A stretch of DNA of 22,438 nucleotides from Eubacterium limosum (GCA_959020865.1 CAUEUD010000030.1:1-22438), one strand, 5' to 3'. Counted from the stretch's first letter, positions 8,996 to 15,248 are shown. Notes: generated from the sequence alone by a model not told the origin. Numbers and translations: made by a program.

Positions 8996-9024
8996 GTTTT
9001 TCTCTCCCTTATTTTCCCTTATTT

Positions 9025-9822
9025 TTATACAAGCAGGCCCTTCCGATGGGCTTTTAAATACTTCCGGCATCCCTTATCCCGGTTCAGCAGCGCCTCACCG
9101 GCAGTGATCATGCTCATCATCCTGGCGTTCTTCGGGTCAAGCACCGCGCCGTCCAGGCCCTCAGCCATGCACATGGCCAGATAGGTCCGGTTGAGCAGCC
9201 CCCGCTCCGGTATGCCAAAGGAAATGTTGCTGAGTCCGCACATAAAGTGTACCTCCGGATAACGCTCTCTGAGCGCCCGGATGGTCCGCAGCGCCACATT
9301 GCCCATATCTGCGCCGGTACTCACCGGCTGGATCAGCGGATCAATGTAAATGTCCCCGATGGGCACGCCGTCCTCTGCCAGCTGCTCGATGAGCCGGCAG
9401 CCAATGCCGATCCGCACCTCCGCGTCAGGGCTGATACCGTTGGTGTCGTCGATGAGCAGCGCCACGATCCTGGCCTGGTATTCCTGCACCAGACCGATCA
9501 TTTCCTGATACCTGCCCGCCTCCGCGGTGATGGAATTAATCATCGGCACTCCCTTGTGCAGTGCCAGCGCTGCTTTCAGCGCGGCCGGGTCCGGGCTGTC
9601 AATGCAGCAGGGCCTGTCGACGGCCTGCTGAACCGTTTCGACCAGCCAGGGCAGCGCTGCCACCTCCTCATCGACCAGCGTACCGCAGTTCACGTCAATG
9701 TAATCTGCCCCCAGCTCTGCCTGCGAAACCGCAAGCTCCTGAATGGCCTCCGCGTTGCGCTCCCGCACAAATTCAGTAACCCCCTTCAGGCTGGTGTTAA
9801 TTTTTTCTCCAACAATGATCAA
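9025..9822 (-). CDS. Methyltetrahydrofolate:corrinoid methyltransferase (MtgA/MtqA type)
   Basis: This 265-residue pterin-binding TIM barrel transfers the methyl group between methyl-corrinoid protein and tetrahydrofolate, feeding the Wood-Ljungdahl pathway. Family motifs are GEKIN at 5-9, YIDVNCG at 41-47, IDSPDP at 74-79, INSITAE at 95-101, IDDTNGI at 124-130, and the hallmark GLSNISFGIP at 196-205. It is the length of the MtgA, MtqA and MtvA enzymes rather than the larger MetH. Translation starts at TTG, supported by AGGGAGGG at 9832-9839 nine bases upstream and by family alignment of the N-terminus. It is the first gene after the repeat-containing promoter region and leads the corrinoid protein-MttB-permease operon. 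Confidence 0.93.
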   Translation of the reverse strand: MIIVGEKINTSLKGVTEFVRERNAEAIQELAVSQAELGADYIDVNCGTLVDEEVAALPWLVETVQQAVDRPCCIDSPDPAALKAALALHKGVPMINSITAEAGRYQEMIGLVQEYQARIVALLIDDTNGISPDAEVRIGIGCRLIEQLAEDGVPIGDIYIDPLIQPVSTGADMGNVALRTIRALRERYPEVHFMCGLSNISFGIPERGLLNRTYLAMCMAEGLDGAVLDPKNARMMSMITAGEALLNRDKGCRKYLKAHRKGLLV

Positions 9823-9865
9823 CGATTGTTTCCCTCCCTTTTCGTAAATTGTTTGATTTGTTGGT

Positions 9866-9894
9866 ATTATAATATCACCATTTTAGAGCTTTGA
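9866..9894 (-). promoter_or_regulatory. Candidate activator-dependent promoter of the methyltransferase operon
   Basis: TATAAT on the minus strand (9866-9871) has TCAAAG at the 17-base -35 position (9889-9894), a poor match to TTGACA, as expected for a promoter needing an activator. The leader to the TTG start would be about 37 bases. The three repeats at 9905-9954 lie immediately upstream. Confidence 0.6.
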
Positions 9895-9904
9895 TTTTTG
9901 CATA

Positions 9905-9954
9905 ATCCTGCTATCTATAGCTCGATCCTGCTATTATTTCGATTTACCTGCTTT
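9905..9954. promoter_or_regulatory. Three 20-bp-period direct repeats, candidate AraC-family operator
   Basis: ATCCTGCTAT occurs at 9905-9914 and exactly again at 9925-9934. TACCTGCTTT follows at 9945-9954, so the core CCTGCT repeats at 20, 20 bp. On the minus strand the core reads AGCAGG. Relative to the predicted start site the copies centre near -50, -70 and -90, where AraC-type activators bind tandem half-sites. The neighbouring PocR-AraC gene is the obvious candidate ligand-responsive binder. Confidence 0.65.
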
Positions 9955-9967
9955 TTAAGGGAAAATT

Positions 9968-10615
9968 TCAGGCTGTTTTCAGCTTTTTCAGTATTTTTTC
10001 AAGCACTTCCTTGAGCTCAGAAGAGTCCGGCGTGTAGTAATCTGCCCCGATATCTGCGGCAAAGGCCTCGGTCACTGGCGCACCGCCCACAAAAACAATC
10101 AGATTTTTTCGTAAATTCTCTTCTTCCAGGCGCTGGATTACTGCCTGCATCTGGTTGATGGTGGTGGTGAGCAGCGCAGACATCATGAGAATCTGAGGCT
10201 TTTCCTTGAGTACTCCCTGCACAAATTTTTCTGCGGACACGTCAATGCCCAGATCAATGATCTCCACGCCCAGGGTAGACACCACAATTTTGATGATGTT
10301 CTTGCCAATGTCGTGCAGATCGCCCGAGACGGTGCCGATCATGACCTTGACCTGTCTGTTTTTTACATCGGCCTCAAGATAAGGCTTAATGGTCTTGAGC
10401 CCGGCCTGCACCGCCCGCGTGGAGAGGATAACCTCAGGCACCAGCAGCTCGGCCTCCCGAAATTTCTCTGCCACCAGCTCAATGCCCTGAATCAGCCCGT
10501 CGTTCAGGATTTTTTCCGGCGGATACAGCTGGGCAACCGCCTCCCTTGTCAGTACCACCACATCCCGGGTCTCGCCCTCCTCTATGGCTTTGTTAATCGC
10601 TTTATAATAATCCAT
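9968..10615 (-). CDS. Methyltransferase corrinoid protein (MtbC/MtqC type), regulator-linked copy
   Basis: This second corrinoid protein has 215 residues, with helical cap 1-88 and B12 domain with DLHDIG at 99-104, H101 being the cobalt ligand. SALLTTT is at 146-152 and GGAPVT at 177-182. It has the same architecture as the copy at 8369-8995 but many substitutions, so it is an old paralogue and not a recent duplicate. AGGAGGG lies six bases before ATG. It follows the PocR-AraC regulator by 36 bases and precedes the repeat-containing promoter. It may receive methyl groups from a different MttB paralogue, partner the same MttB, or serve in methyl-state sensing. The sequence does not distinguish these. 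Confidence 0.94.
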   Translation of the reverse strand: MDYYKAINKAIEEGETRDVVVLTREAVAQLYPPEKILNDGLIQGIELVAEKFREAELLVPEVILSTRAVQAGLKTIKPYLEADVKNRQVKVMIGTVSGDLHDIGKNIIKIVVSTLGVEIIDLGIDVSAEKFVQGVLKEKPQILMMSALLTTTINQMQAVIQRLEEENLRKNLIVFVGGAPVTEAFAADIGADYYTPDSSELKEVLEKILKKLKTA

Positions 10616-10651
10616 TATTTACCCTCCTTTATTTTCGTTTCTGTTTTTTCT

Positions 10652-11914
10652 CTATTCGATAAAGCGGTTACGGTATTCCCTCGGGGTGACCCCCAGGTAT
10701 TTTTTAAACACCTTTGAGAAATAGCCCGGCGACTGAAAGCCACAGTGCGCAGCGATCTCCTTCAGGGTAAGCTCCCGCTTTTCCATGAGCCGCACTGAAT
10801 TTTCCACGCGTACCCGTGTGATATAATCGTTCACCGTATAGTTAAAGGTTTCCTTAAACAGATGGCTGAGGTAGGAATCGCTGAGACCCACCTCTGCGGC
10901 GAGGTCCTCGATTCTCAGCGCCTCCCGGTAATGGACGCCGACATACTCCCGCACTGCTTTCAGGACACTGCGGTGGGAAGTCTCGCTCAAAATAAAAATA
11001 TCCTCCATAAACTCACCCACCATAGTGCTGACTCGGTCAAAGAGTACCTCCACCTCCCGGATACCTGCCGCCTCCATAAAGAGCTTCTCGCTCTGCATGA
11101 CTGCGATATGGCTGTCCAGTCCTGCCTCCACAATGGCCCGGGAGACCAGCGCCATAAACTCCAGCACCCTCACCTTGACCCGATCCAGGCTGTAGTTTGA
11201 CAGCACGTAGATGTCGGTCAGAAAGCCGGGCAGTGCCCGGGACACCTTATCCCGCTGGCCGGTGCGGATGGCCTGTAAAAGCATCTTCTCTTTTTTGAGA
11301 TGGTGGTCGTACTCAAAGGGGTCCTCCAGAAACTTATTTTTCCGCTCGTCCATATGGTTCAGGATCACATTGCGCCAGGCCTCGGTTTTCAGGCGTTCAT
11401 CGTACCCTCCGGCGTTAGCCTTGGACAGGTAATTGAGGATGGCCTGCAGCATATCGGCTACGGACTGGCTTTTGTGGGGAGAGAGCACCTTGAGCTTTTT
11501 GGCTTTCTCACACAAAAGGCCAAAGTTTTCAATGTCCTGGTTCATCTCCTCCAGCTCTTCAATGAAAAACTCGTCAATCTCCCACAGCAGCACCTGCCCG
11601 CAGATCAGGCAGCCCACGCTCTGGTCCTCCACGATGATGGGTACTGCCCACATGACTAAGCCCGCGTGGCACCTGAAAAAATAAGGCTCCTTCCACTTGG
11701 CAGCCTCCTGGCAGGCCTGCCGGTAGGAGGCTGTACACGCGCCGCCGCTGCAGGACCGGACATATTCGCAGAATTCACATTCCTGCAGGTTCTCAAGCTC
11801 CAGGAAGGTCTCACCCTCGGGGTCGATCCCTTTTAAATACAGGCCTGTGGCATTTGAAAAACACTCCAGCATATAGCGCGTATACTTTTCATCTAAAAAT
11901 TCAAACCCTTTCAT
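10652..11914 (-). CDS. PocR-AraC transcriptional regulator
   Basis: This 420-residue protein has an N-terminal PocR sensory domain (about 1-165) and a C-terminal AraC double helix-turn-helix (about 320-418, with EDLAAEVGLSDSYLSHLFKE and LKEIAAHCGFQSPGYFSKVF). The PocR domain has its cysteine cluster at C46, C49, C55, C60 and C68, followed by YFFRCHAGL (78-86). PocR domains are predicted to bind simple hydrocarbon derivatives, and PocR of enteric bacteria responds to 1,2-propanediol. Here a methylated or methoxylated compound used by the downstream methyltransferases is the likely inducer (inference). AAGGGG precedes the ATG. It heads the leftward run of corrinoid and methyltransferase genes and likely activates the 9.9-kb promoter. 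Confidence 0.92.
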   Translation of the reverse strand: MKGFEFLDEKYTRYMLECFSNATGLYLKGIDPEGETFLELENLQECEFCEYVRSCSGGACTASYRQACQEAAKWKEPYFFRCHAGLVMWAVPIIVEDQSVGCLICGQVLLWEIDEFFIEELEEMNQDIENFGLLCEKAKKLKVLSPHKSQSVADMLQAILNYLSKANAGGYDERLKTEAWRNVILNHMDERKNKFLEDPFEYDHHLKKEKMLLQAIRTGQRDKVSRALPGFLTDIYVLSNYSLDRVKVRVLEFMALVSRAIVEAGLDSHIAVMQSEKLFMEAAGIREVEVLFDRVSTMVGEFMEDIFILSETSHRSVLKAVREYVGVHYREALRIEDLAAEVGLSDSYLSHLFKETFNYTVNDYITRVRVENSVRLMEKRELTLKEIAAHCGFQSPGYFSKVFKKYLGVTPREYRNRFIE

Positions 11915-11947
11915 TTCATTCCCCTTTGCGCTGTAATCGTTACGCCT

Positions 11948-11956
11948 ATTATACCA
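11948..11956 (-). promoter_or_regulatory. Extended -10 promoter for the PocR-AraC gene
   Basis: On the minus strand TGGTATAAT gives a perfect -10 (11948-11953) with an upstream TGN extension. The -35 position falls inside the adjacent terminator stem and has no good hexamer. The distance to the start codon is about 34 bases. Confidence 0.55.
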
Positions 11957-11966
11957 GAAATTTCAT

Positions 11967-12001
11967 AAAAAAACTGCGGATGCCGTTTTTTGCGTCCGCA
12001 G
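11967..12001 (-). terminator. Intrinsic terminator of the M15 peptidase gene
   Basis: A 10-bp stem with one mismatch (CTGCGGACGC at 11992-12001 pairing with 11974-11983) is followed on the minus strand by seven T (11967-11973). It isolates the peptidase transcript from the PocR-AraC gene downstream. Confidence 0.88.
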
Positions 12002-12033
12002 TACTGTAAGGAACCACGCCCCGTGGTCCCGTG

Positions 12034-12606
12034 CTATTCCACAACCTCTACATGCACATAGCCACTGTTATAGTAGGGCAGCACATTAAGTCCCACTCCT
12101 TTGGCAAGGGCCGCCAGATCGCCAACCTCCACACCGGGGCAGTAAAGGTCTGCTGCGCGGCCGCGCTTGTGAAAGGACCATGAAACCCCGCCGACTTCCT
12201 CGTTTCTGGGCGCGCAGCGCACCCCCGAGGTGAGGATCACCGGCCGTCCGCAGGCGCAGCGCAATGCCTCCACCCGGGCGGTAAGCTCAGGGGCAGGCAT
12301 CACCGGAAAGCCTGAGCAGTAGCCTGCGCAGTCGCAAGCGTATTCCCACAGGCCAAAGTGCTCTGAGGCCATGGGTGTCTCTGGCTCCGGGGGCTCCTCC
12401 ACGGGCGTCTCCTCTGGCTTCGGGACTGCCGGTTCCTCTGGCTGCGGCTCCTCCTCTCTCGCTTCGGTCTCGTCCTGGGCGCTTGTCTCCGGCAGCCCTT
12501 CCGGCGCTGTCTCCTCCAGACAATGCACCTGAACCACAGCCGCCCCGATGACCAGACACAGGGTCAATACCACAAAAATCAAAATCCGCCTGTAAAATTT
12601 CTGCAT
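12034..12606 (-). CDS. Secreted M15-type peptidase (peptidoglycan DD-/LD-peptidase-like)
   Basis: This 190-residue exported protein has an N-terminal hydrophobic segment at 8-26 (signal peptide or anchor), a Glu/Pro-rich low-complexity linker at 31-80, then a peptidase M15A-type domain at 83-190. Zn ligands fit H146 and D153 in SFHKRGRAAD and H185 in YVHVEV, the SxHxxGxAxD...H signature of D-alanyl-D-alanine carboxypeptidase-like enzymes. Several cysteines at 91, 93, 97, 117 and 119 are unusual. C29 just after the hydrophobic segment lacks a convincing lipobox. AGGAGGT at 12614-12620 precedes ATG. Its promoter shares an unusual motif with that of the DUF1659 gene (see 12639-12670), suggesting shared control and a role in cell-wall cleavage under a special condition. 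Confidence 0.85.
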   Translation of the reverse strand: MQKFYRRILIFVVLTLCLVIGAAVVQVHCLEETAPEGLPETSAQDETEAREEEPQPEEPAVPKPEETPVEEPPEPETPMASEHFGLWEYACDCAGYCSGFPVMPAPELTARVEALRCACGRPVILTSGVRCAPRNEEVGGVSWSFHKRGRAADLYCPGVEVGDLAALAKGVGLNVLPYYNSGYVHVEVVE

Positions 12607-12638
12607 TTTGTAAACCTCCTTCTATGACTCACTACGTC

Positions 12639-12670
12639 TGTATAGTGGCATAAAAAGTGATTTCTTACGG
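12639..12670 (-). promoter_or_regulatory. Non-consensus promoter motif CCGTAAGA-N18-TATACA (copy B)
   Basis: On the minus strand CCGTAAGA (12663-12670) is followed by exactly 18 bases and TATACA (12639-12644). The six bases before TATACA are TGCCAC. Copy A at 14197-14228 has the same octamer, the same spacing, the same hexamer, and TGCCAT. The predicted leader to the M15 peptidase ATG is about 26 bases and contains the ribosome binding site. The -35 element does not resemble sigma-A TTGACA. Confidence 0.6.
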
Positions 12671-12677
12671 TTTGGGA

Positions 12678-12706
12678 TTGACAAAAGCTCTGGCCGCCGA
12701 TACAAT
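12678..12706 (+). promoter_or_regulatory. Sigma-A promoter for the DMT permease
   Basis: TTGACA at 12678-12683, a 17-base spacer and TACAAT at 12701-12706 form a near-perfect housekeeping promoter, with the start site expected near 12713. It lies back to back with the divergent motif at 12639-12670, eight bases apart. Confidence 0.85.
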
Positions 12707-12753
12707 GGTCTGAACGAACCACTACTTTCCCGCCGGATACCAAAGGAGACTCC

Positions 12754-13626
12754 ATGAACAAACAAAAGCTGCTCTTTGCCCTGGCCATGCTTATTTTCGG
12801 GAGCATTGGCCTCTTTGTCCGCACCCTGCCTTTCACCTCAAGCCAGATCGCCCTGGCCCGGGGACTCATCGGGAGTGCCTTTCTTTTTGCGTCCAGCTTT
12901 ATTCTTAAAAAGGGGCTTTCCTTTAAACGTATCCGAAACAACCTGAAGGTTCTGCTCCCGCTGGGCATCATGCTTGGCTTTAACTGGATCCTGCTTTTCC
13001 AGGCCTACCGGTATACCAGCATCGCCAACGCCACTGTCAGCTATTACTGCGCGCCGGTCATCGTCATGCTGCTGACGCCTGTGGTGTTTAAGGAGCCCCT
13101 GACCCGCACAAATGTGCTCTGTATCTTCGCTGCCATGGCTGGTATGGTCTGTATATCCGGCGCCGGCGGCGCACTGGACCGTCAAAACCTGATCGGCATT
13201 GCCTACGGCTTTGGCGGCGCTGTCTTTTACGCGGCCATTGTCCTGACCAACAAATTTTTAAAGGATATCTCGGATTTTGAAAGCGCCTTTACTCAGCTGT
13301 TTATCGCGGCCCTGGCGCTTCTGCCTTATGTTCTGCTCACGGACGGCATCCGTCTCGCAGGGGCCTCTGCAGGCGCTGTCCTGCTGCTGATTCTTGTGGG
13401 CATGGTGCACACTGGCTTCAGCTATCTCCTGTATTTTGCCTCCCTGCCCCGGCTGGATAGCCGCACCATCGCCACCTTCAGCTATATCGACCCAATCTCC
13501 GCCATTTTGCTTTCAAGCCTCTTTCTCGCCGAACCCATAACCCTGGTGCAGGCCGCTGGGGCTGTGCTCATATTGGGTGCGACCCTGGTAAACGAGCTGG
13601 TCGGCATGCGAAACGCCAGGGCCTGA
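12754..13626 (+). CDS. DMT/EamA-family permease (second copy)
   Basis: This 290-residue integral membrane protein of the drug/metabolite transporter superfamily has ten predicted helices in two EamA repeats. The first helix starts at about residue 4 and includes GSIGLFVRTLP. The helix 3-4 region has NWILLFQAYRYTSIANATVS, typical of the family. AAGGAG at 12743-12748 sets the ATG. It has its own strong promoter and ends at the shared terminator at 13641-13670, so it is a monocistronic unit. It is not closely similar by eye to the permease at 5967. The substrate is unknown. Confidence 0.88.
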   Translation: MNKQKLLFALAMLIFGSIGLFVRTLPFTSSQIALARGLIGSAFLFASSFILKKGLSFKRIRNNLKVLLPLGIMLGFNWILLFQAYRYTSIANATVSYYCAPVIVMLLTPVVFKEPLTRTNVLCIFAAMAGMVCISGAGGALDRQNLIGIAYGFGGAVFYAAIVLTNKFLKDISDFESAFTQLFIAALALLPYVLLTDGIRLAGASAGAVLLLILVGMVHTGFSYLLYFASLPRLDSRTIATFSYIDPISAILLSSLFLAEPITLVQAAGAVLILGATLVNELVGMRNARA

Positions 13627-13640
13627 CTTTAAACATAAAA

Positions 13641-13670
13641 AAAAGAGCGGTTTCCCGCTCTTTTCTTTTT
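13641..13670. terminator. Bidirectional intrinsic terminator
   Basis: AAAAGAGCGG (13641-13650) pairs with CCGCTCTTTT (13655-13664) around a TTTC loop. T-rich sequence follows on the plus strand and an A8 run gives U's on the minus strand. It ends both the permease and the convergent DUF2922 gene. Confidence 0.88.
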
Positions 13671-13671
13671 T

Positions 13672-13908
13672 CTATGCTTCCTCGATGGGCACATCGGTGG
13701 TTTTAGTCTCGACCTTTTTAGCGCTGGTCACTGCTGCCAGACCAAAGCCCTCTGGCGCAAAGGCGTCCTGTGCCAGGATTGCCCTGGCCCCGGTGTTGAT
13801 CTCGGCATCGGTGGCGTCCTCCCTCAAATCTGGAATGGTGAGATTAAAATTCTTGCCGTCTGTGCGTTCATAACTTACAACTAATTCTTTGCTGGTTTTT
13901 TCTGCCAT
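13672..13908 (-). CDS. DUF2922-family small protein
   Basis: This 78-residue protein matches DUF2922: an N-terminal strand (KELVVSYERTDGKNFNLTIP) followed by the family's D-A-T-x-x-E-I-N helix, then AILAQDAFAPEGFGLAAVTSAKKVETKTTDV. The function is unknown. In Firmicutes, DUF2922 genes commonly follow DUF1659 genes, as here, where 13 bases separate them. AAGGAGG lies eight bases before ATG. It is the last gene before the shared terminator. It has no signal peptide or membrane segment, so it is a soluble cytoplasmic protein, perhaps acting with the DUF1659 product. Confidence 0.85.
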   Translation of the reverse strand: MAEKTSKELVVSYERTDGKNFNLTIPDLREDATDAEINTGARAILAQDAFAPEGFGLAAVTSAKKVETKTTDVPIEEA

Positions 13909-13921
13909 TTTTTATTCCTCC

Positions 13922-14149
13922 TTATTCCTGTGTCCGTGTCAGCTCTTCGGCTACAATTTTTTCCTTTTTCTCCATGATGGGCTCCTGCAATTTGGCGATG
14001 GCCTCCGCGGTTGACACAAAGGCCTCGTCGGTGACATCTGTTCTCAGATCACCATAGGTCTTGGTCTTTTTCACAATCTTTCCACCCATCTCTCCAAAGT
14101 TCAGTGTGGTTTTCATATCCACTGCTCGAATCGTTTTTTCAACTGCCAT
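13922..14149 (-). CDS. DUF1659-family small protein
   Basis: This 75-residue protein matches DUF1659. The core is GKIVKKTKTYGDLRTDVTDE at about 23-42, followed by AFVSTAEAIAKLQEPIMEKK and a basic/acidic tail. The open frame extends 68 codons further upstream, but ATG at 14149 is chosen because AAAGGAGG lies nine bases before it and family similarity starts there. The longer version would also read through the promoter motif and into the sigma gene's end. Function is unknown. It is the first gene behind promoter copy A (14197-14228), directly downstream of a sigma factor gene, with a leader of about 41 bases. Confidence 0.85.
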   Translation of the reverse strand: MAVEKTIRAVDMKTTLNFGEMGGKIVKKTKTYGDLRTDVTDEAFVSTAEAIAKLQEPIMEKKEKIVAEELTRTQE

Positions 14150-14196
14150 ATTCACTGGCCTCCTTTGTTTTTTTACCGCTCGCTGCGGCTCATGGT

Positions 14197-14228
14197 TGTA
14201 TAATGGCAGTTTCCGCGGAATCTTACGG
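14197..14228 (-). promoter_or_regulatory. Non-consensus promoter motif CCGTAAGA-N18-TATACA (copy A)
   Basis: On the minus strand CCGTAAGA (14221-14228), 18 bases, then TATACA (14197-14202), preceded by TGCCAT. It matches copy B at 12639-12670 in octamer, spacing and hexamer. The spacer also contains the perfect palindrome TTCCGCGGAA (14211-14220), and AAACTGCC occurs twice, 22 bp apart (14205-14212 and 14227-14234 on the minus strand). Those extra elements are absent from copy B and may bind a second regulator. Confidence 0.62.
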
Positions 14229-14244
14229 CAGTTTTTGAGTTTTT

Positions 14245-14871
14245 TTAAATTTCTTTGATAAGGCTGGCCAGTCGCCGCAGCCCGCGGTGAATCAGCTGGC
14301 TCACAGCGTTCTCGCTCAAGTCCCATTTTTCGGCCATATCCCTGACCCGGCACCCCTCAAGGTAATGGGCACGGATGGCAGCCTGCTGGCGCGGCGCCAG
14401 CTTTTTTATTATGCGGTCAAGGCCAGCTGCCTGTCGGATACGGCAGCTGGCTGCTTCCCGGTTTTCGATCACCTCCTCCACCCCGCTTCCGGGCGCGGCC
14501 AGCAGCTCGTTAAGCGGCAGAGCCTCATCGCCGGCCTCATCGTCCAGCCGCAGAGCATTTCGCTCAGCCTGCTTTTCGGCTTCCTTTGGCTTCTGGACAA
14601 AATGGTAAAAGAGCTGGCGCTTCACATAGGCTGAAAAGTAAACGCCTCTCTCTGGCTCATAGTACCGGATCGCGGTCAAAAGCACCAGAAAACCCTCCTG
14701 CAGAGCATCCTCATAGCTGCCTGTATCATAGATATAACGCTTAACCATGCTTTTGATCAGAGGCGTATAGGCGATGAGCAGTTCAGTCTGAGCTTCGGCA
14801 TCGCCTATTTTGGACGCCTGTACCAAGGCATCAATGATGGCGTACTGCGCGTCACTCTCACTCACATCCAT
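14245..14871 (-). CDS. Sigma-70-family RNA polymerase sigma factor
   Basis: This 208-residue protein has sigma region 2 at about 30-95 (YEDALQEGFLVLLTAIRYYE, then FSAYVKRQLFYHFVQK) and region 4 at about 150-205 with the helix-turn-helix VRDMAEKWDLSENAVSQLIH. There is an acidic linker and no region 1.1 or 3, which is the layout of alternative or ECF-like factors. Aside from region similarity I cannot place it in a named group. The start overlaps the end of the 68-residue gene by 10 bases. AGAGG lies only one base from the ATG, so translation is probably coupled, and a GTG two codons in is an alternative. No anti-sigma factor is recognisable next door. Its 3' end abuts promoter copy A. Confidence 0.9.
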   Translation of the reverse strand: MDVSESDAQYAIIDALVQASKIGDAEAQTELLIAYTPLIKSMVKRYIYDTGSYEDALQEGFLVLLTAIRYYEPERGVYFSAYVKRQLFYHFVQKPKEAEKQAERNALRLDDEAGDEALPLNELLAAPGSGVEEVIENREAASCRIRQAAGLDRIIKKLAPRQQAAIRAHYLEGCRVRDMAEKWDLSENAVSQLIHRGLRRLASLIKEI

Positions 14872-15068
14872 ACCTCTCGTATGTTGGTACAGTCGACCTC
14901 AATCTCTGGAAAACATTCCAGAACGCTTTTAAAATATTCGTTAAAATAATCCTCTGCTTCCTCACGGCTTCCTGCGTAAACCTCTGCTTCAAAATTGCAG
15001 GTTCCCTCAAGGATATAGTTCATTTTTCGTCGGTGTACGGGACGGCCCGTACCATATCTGTTCTGCAT
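14862..15068 (-). CDS. Small acidic protein of unknown function
   Basis: This 68-residue protein has a basic N-terminus (MQNRYGTGRPVHRRK), then an acidic region rich in Glu and aromatic residues (FEAEVYAGSREEAEDYFNEY) with three cysteines (23, 52, 60). I do not recognise the family. AGGAGG eight bases before ATG supports the long start over the internal Met at residue 16, which has no ribosome binding site. Its stop codon lies inside the start of the sigma factor gene, so the two are translationally coupled. That makes a sigma-factor modulator one possibility, untested. Confidence 0.75.
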   Translation of the reverse strand: MQNRYGTGRPVHRRKMNYILEGTCNFEAEVYAGSREEAEDYFNEYFKSVLECFPEIEVDCTNIREVWM

Positions 15069-15217
15069 TATTTTAGCCTCCTGATTAATAAAAGAATAAT
15101 ATAGGTATTGTTAATAAAGTATTTATGGTGGACATCTGTGACAGCCTGGGCGCACCAATTTTGACCTTTTTGGCCTTTTAGGTGTCTGCCCTGTCCGGCA
15201 TTTAAATTTGTCCGCAG

Positions 15218-15248
15218 TTATCCACATTATCAACAGTTGTTTTCCACA
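15218..15248 (+). other. Cluster of DnaA-box-like 9-mers
   Basis: A perfect DnaA box TTATCCACA (15218-15226) is followed with no gap by TTATCAACA (15227-15235, one mismatch). Four bases later comes TTTTCCACA (15240-15248, one mismatch), all in the same orientation. It overlaps the 3' end of the replication-initiator-like gene. The AT-rich stretch TTTAAATTT lies at 15201-15209. The rest of the 161-base gap at 15069-15229 holds CCTTTT repeats near 15163-15180 and an AT-rich leader, with no further gene. Confidence 0.6.

Noticed and set aside
8996..9070. N-terminal extension of the operon corrinoid protein
   Set aside because: It would overlap the upstream methyltransferase gene and lacks corrinoid-protein similarity. 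ATG at 8995 has a good ribosome binding site.
9905..9954. CRISPR-like array
   Set aside because: There are only three short repeats with 10-base gaps and no cas genes. Position and period fit activator half-sites.
9823..9967. Cobalamin riboswitch before the corrinoid operon
   Set aside because: The 145-base gap lacks a recognisable B12 box or multi-helix layout. It is explained by a promoter plus repeats.
13922..14353. N-terminal extension of the DUF1659 protein to 143 residues
   Set aside because: The extra 68 codons would cross the promoter motif and overlap the sigma gene, with no family similarity. ATG at 14149 has a strong ribosome binding site.
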